Positions 6,646 to 8,193 of a DNA stretch of 8,193 bases are shown here, one piece after another. Numbering within the stretch: the stretch's first letter is position 1; each line of letters opens with the position of its first letter. The translations under genes were made by a program, and so were the position numbers. The stretch comes from Chloroflexota bacterium. GTDB taxonomy: Bacteria > Chloroflexota > Anaerolineae > Anaerolineales > Villigracilaceae. The stretch is from assembly GCA_021796155.1 (NCBI GenBank), contig JAJYOO010000084.1:1-8193 (forward strand), in the 5' to 3' direction. The notes under the pieces were generated by a model. That model searched no databases. It was not told the origin of the DNA and saw only the letters and a program-made list of their open reading frames with translations.

Positions 6646-8028
6646 TTATTCCTGCCTCGGGGCAGTGTTTCGAAGATTCTTTGCTTTTTCCTGTAAATTT
6701 TTGAAGTAATCTGTGTTGGTGATTTCGTCCACTTGCTTGCCGCGCTTCACCTCATCAATTTGAATACGCAATTGTTGAATTTCGTTTCGTAAACTTTGCT
6801 CTTGAATGTATCCTTCCAGCGCCGCGGCCGCCAGGGATGAGAAAGATTCCATCAGTCGTTCGAGGTCTTTGTCGAAGGGAATGATCTCCCGCTTTGAGTT
6901 CAGGGCATTGATCAACTGGAATGCGCCTAATATTTTTCCTTCGCCACCTTTCAGTGGAATCGTCAGGAACGAAATGGACTGATAGCTGTGCGTCCGGTCA
7001 AAGGCGCGGATGCTCGAAAAATCATAGTCCTTCGTTTCGTAGGCGTCTTCGATGTTCACTGTCTTGCCATGGAGAGCCGCATACGCTGCCGCATTGCGCT
7101 CATTCGGATTTCCCTGATCGTCATACAAAAACAGGCCCGGCAAAGTGATTTCCACGGGCGAAGTGCCCCCCATGCTGAGACGCAGCGTGTCGTTGTGCAT
7201 GACCGCGAGTTCAAGCTGTTTTTCCCGCACCAGATACAACATTCCTGCATCGGCTTTGCAAAACTTCCGCGCCTCTGCCAGCATATTTTCCAGCAGGCGG
7301 CCAAAATTTTTCTCCGTGCTCAACCGCACGCCGATAGGAATGACGATGTCCAATAAGTTGTTTGCGCGTGGTTTCTCGATCCCCACCTGGATCAGGATCC
7401 TGCGTAATTGCCCCGTGAGGTAGAGTCCCACAAGCGTGAGGCCGCCGATTCCATAAATTGCTGGCGCATAATCGCCGCCGATTTTGCCCGTGACGAGCAG
7501 ACTGAAAAGTGCCGTATACGCAACGGCGGCAATGAACCCGCCGAACAGGATCGCGGCGCGGCTGCCGCGATGACGAAAATAGAATTGTGTCACGACCACA
7601 CCGACAATACCCGACGCGGTGGTGTAAACGAGAGTCGAAGAAAACGATCTCAACAAGACAGTTTCAACACTGCCTGCGGGAAGCGCGAGGGCAACCTTTA
7701 CATTTTCGGTGATGGCATAACCAAGGCCAATTGCGAACCCGTACATGGCGCCGTCTATCAGGTTGTCGAATTTTCGACGGTGGTCAACAAAAAATACTCC
7801 CAGCATTGCGAAGATTTGTTGAATGACTGGCACAATGACGATGGCAATCACCAGATTGGAGAGGCCCAGCTTCGCAAGCTCGGGGCTTGCAAGAAAGGCG
7901 GCCCAAAATCCGATGACACCCCAAACCAAACAGAGCAATACCCATCCGATATTTCGGAAGGTGTATATGCCAAAAATGTACATCACAACTAATACGAGAA
8001 TGGGAAATGCCAGGCTGATCAGCGCCAT
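6646..8028 (-). CDS. PrsW-like membrane domain fused to GAF domain (probable pseudoprotease sensor)
   Basis: This is a 460-residue protein. Residues 4-206 form about seven membrane segments that look like the PrsW glutamic intramembrane protease fold: FDNLIDGAMYGFAIGLGYAITEN (87-109) matches the PrsW core (usual form FxxPxDGxxYGxxxGLGFAxxEN), and LRSFSSTLVYTTASGIVG (126-143) matches the later core helix. The active site is altered. The EE pair expected in helix 3 is QQ (70-71, VPVIQQIFAM), and the expected His is Tyr135; Glu108 remains. Proteolysis is therefore unlikely. Residues about 232-405 form a cytoplasmic GAF domain (ARKFCKADAGMLYLV, SFLTIPLKGGEGKILGAFQLIN), followed by a coiled coil (405-430) and a tail TDYFKNLQEKAKNLR (439-453) like that seen in other GAF signalling proteins. 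ATG at 8028 has AGGG about eight bases upstream. There is no partner gene next to it. A role as a membrane-anchored ligand or redox sensor is inference. Confidence 0.8.
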   Translation of the reverse strand: MALISLAFPILVLVVMYIFGIYTFRNIGWVLLCLVWGVIGFWAAFLASPELAKLGLSNLVIAIVIVPVIQQIFAMLGVFFVDHRRKFDNLIDGAMYGFAIGLGYAITENVKVALALPAGSVETVLLRSFSSTLVYTTASGIVGVVVTQFYFRHRGSRAAILFGGFIAAVAYTALFSLLVTGKIGGDYAPAIYGIGGLTLVGLYLTGQLRRILIQVGIEKPRANNLLDIVIPIGVRLSTEKNFGRLLENMLAEARKFCKADAGMLYLVREKQLELAVMHNDTLRLSMGGTSPVEITLPGLFLYDDQGNPNERNAAAYAALHGKTVNIEDAYETKDYDFSSIRAFDRTHSYQSISFLTIPLKGGEGKILGAFQLINALNSKREIIPFDKDLERLMESFSSLAAAALEGYIQEQSLRNEIQQLRIQIDEVKRGKQVDEITNTDYFKNLQEKAKNLRNTAPRQE

Positions 8029-8057
8029 TACTTTGTCCCTGTGATTGGAATGGCGCG

Positions 8058-8063
8058 ATTATA
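8058..8063 (-). promoter_or_regulatory. -10 element for the PrsW-GAF gene
   Basis: The minus strand has a perfect TATAAT (complement of ATTATA at 8058-8063), 29 bases before the ATG at 8028. This is a normal distance for a short leader containing the AGGGACAAAGTA ribosome-binding stretch. The -35 is weak: TTCAGC at 17 bases spacing, or TTGATT at 21. Confidence 0.5.
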
Positions 8064-8093
8064 ACATCGGCTTTTCTGCTGCTGAATCAACCA

Positions 8094-8099
8094 TATAAT
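8094..8099 (+). promoter_or_regulatory. Possible -10 element for the right-edge gene
   Basis: A perfect TATAAT lies on the plus strand, 75 bases before the ATG at 8175, back to back with the minus-strand -10. The upstream region offers only a poor -35 (TTTTCT). A TATACT at 8138-8143 is an alternative -10 closer to the gene. The region 8029-8174 holds no coding sequence and is best read as a divergent promoter region. Confidence 0.33.
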
Positions 8100-8174
8100 C
8101 TCCCTCCTCTCTTCACACTCAATTCACAACTGAATCCTATACTGCCATTCATAAGTTCATACAAAGGAGTGAAA

Positions 8175-8193
8175 ATGAACGAAAATAATATTT
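8175..8193 (+). CDS. Start of an unidentified gene (3' partial)
   Basis: ATG at 8175-8177 follows a strong Shine-Dalgarno sequence, AAAGGAG at 8163-8169, with five bases between. Only MNENNI can be read before the window ends, so no function can be given. It is divergent from the PrsW-GAF gene. The start is well supported by the ribosome-binding site. Confidence 0.62.

Noticed and set aside
7408..7992. 194-codon plus-strand frame opposite the PrsW-GAF gene
   Set aside because: It is antisense to a well-supported gene. Its product is a low-complexity mix of polar residues with no recognisable domain, as expected for a shadow frame.

Overview
The window looks like a chromosomal stretch from an environmental bacterium, most likely Chloroflexota (Anaerolineae). 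That placement is an inference from protein style: a K+-independent membrane pyrophosphatase, large GT-C-like membrane proteins, and a GAF protein with a C-terminal TDYFKNLQEKA-type tail. No rRNA or other taxonomic marker is present. Nothing in it looks like a phage, an insertion sequence or a CRISPR array.

Layout. (1) Positions 3-2084 (+) hold an H+-translocating pyrophosphatase (hppA) whose N-terminus lies outside the window; it ends at a strong intrinsic terminator (2101-2130). (2) Positions 2141-3745 (+) encode a polytopic membrane protein that resembles GT-C glycosyltransferases. (3) Converging on it with only 6 bases between the stop codons is a larger protein of the same general kind (5863-3752, -). 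A short hairpin contains both stop codons. (4) The 703-aa gene starts at a GTG that overlaps the end of a 63-codon remnant of a family 2 glycosyltransferase (6048-5857, -). (5) Positions 6049-6645 are a graveyard of gene fragments: a response regulator with an internal REC deletion and an in-frame stop (6246-6515, +), then the tail of an unrelated secreted-type domain (6496-6597, +). (6) Positions 8028-6646 (-) encode a fusion of a PrsW-like membrane protease domain with a GAF sensor domain. The expected protease residues are replaced (EE by QQ, His by Tyr), so it is probably a pseudoprotease sensor. (7) A divergent intergenic region leads to a new gene at 8175 (+), of which only six full codons are visible.

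How the parts relate. The pyrophosphatase couples PPi hydrolysis to proton export. The two GT-C-like proteins and the GT2 remnant form a cell-surface glycan or glycolipid group that has lost part of its content. The two GT-C-like genes look AT-richer than hppA, which fits a separate origin. The PrsW-GAF gene appears to be a stand-alone transcription unit with its own -10 element and Shine-Dalgarno sequence. The most unusual items are the predicted inactive PrsW-GAF fusion and the block of fused gene remnants beside the glycosyltransferase genes.
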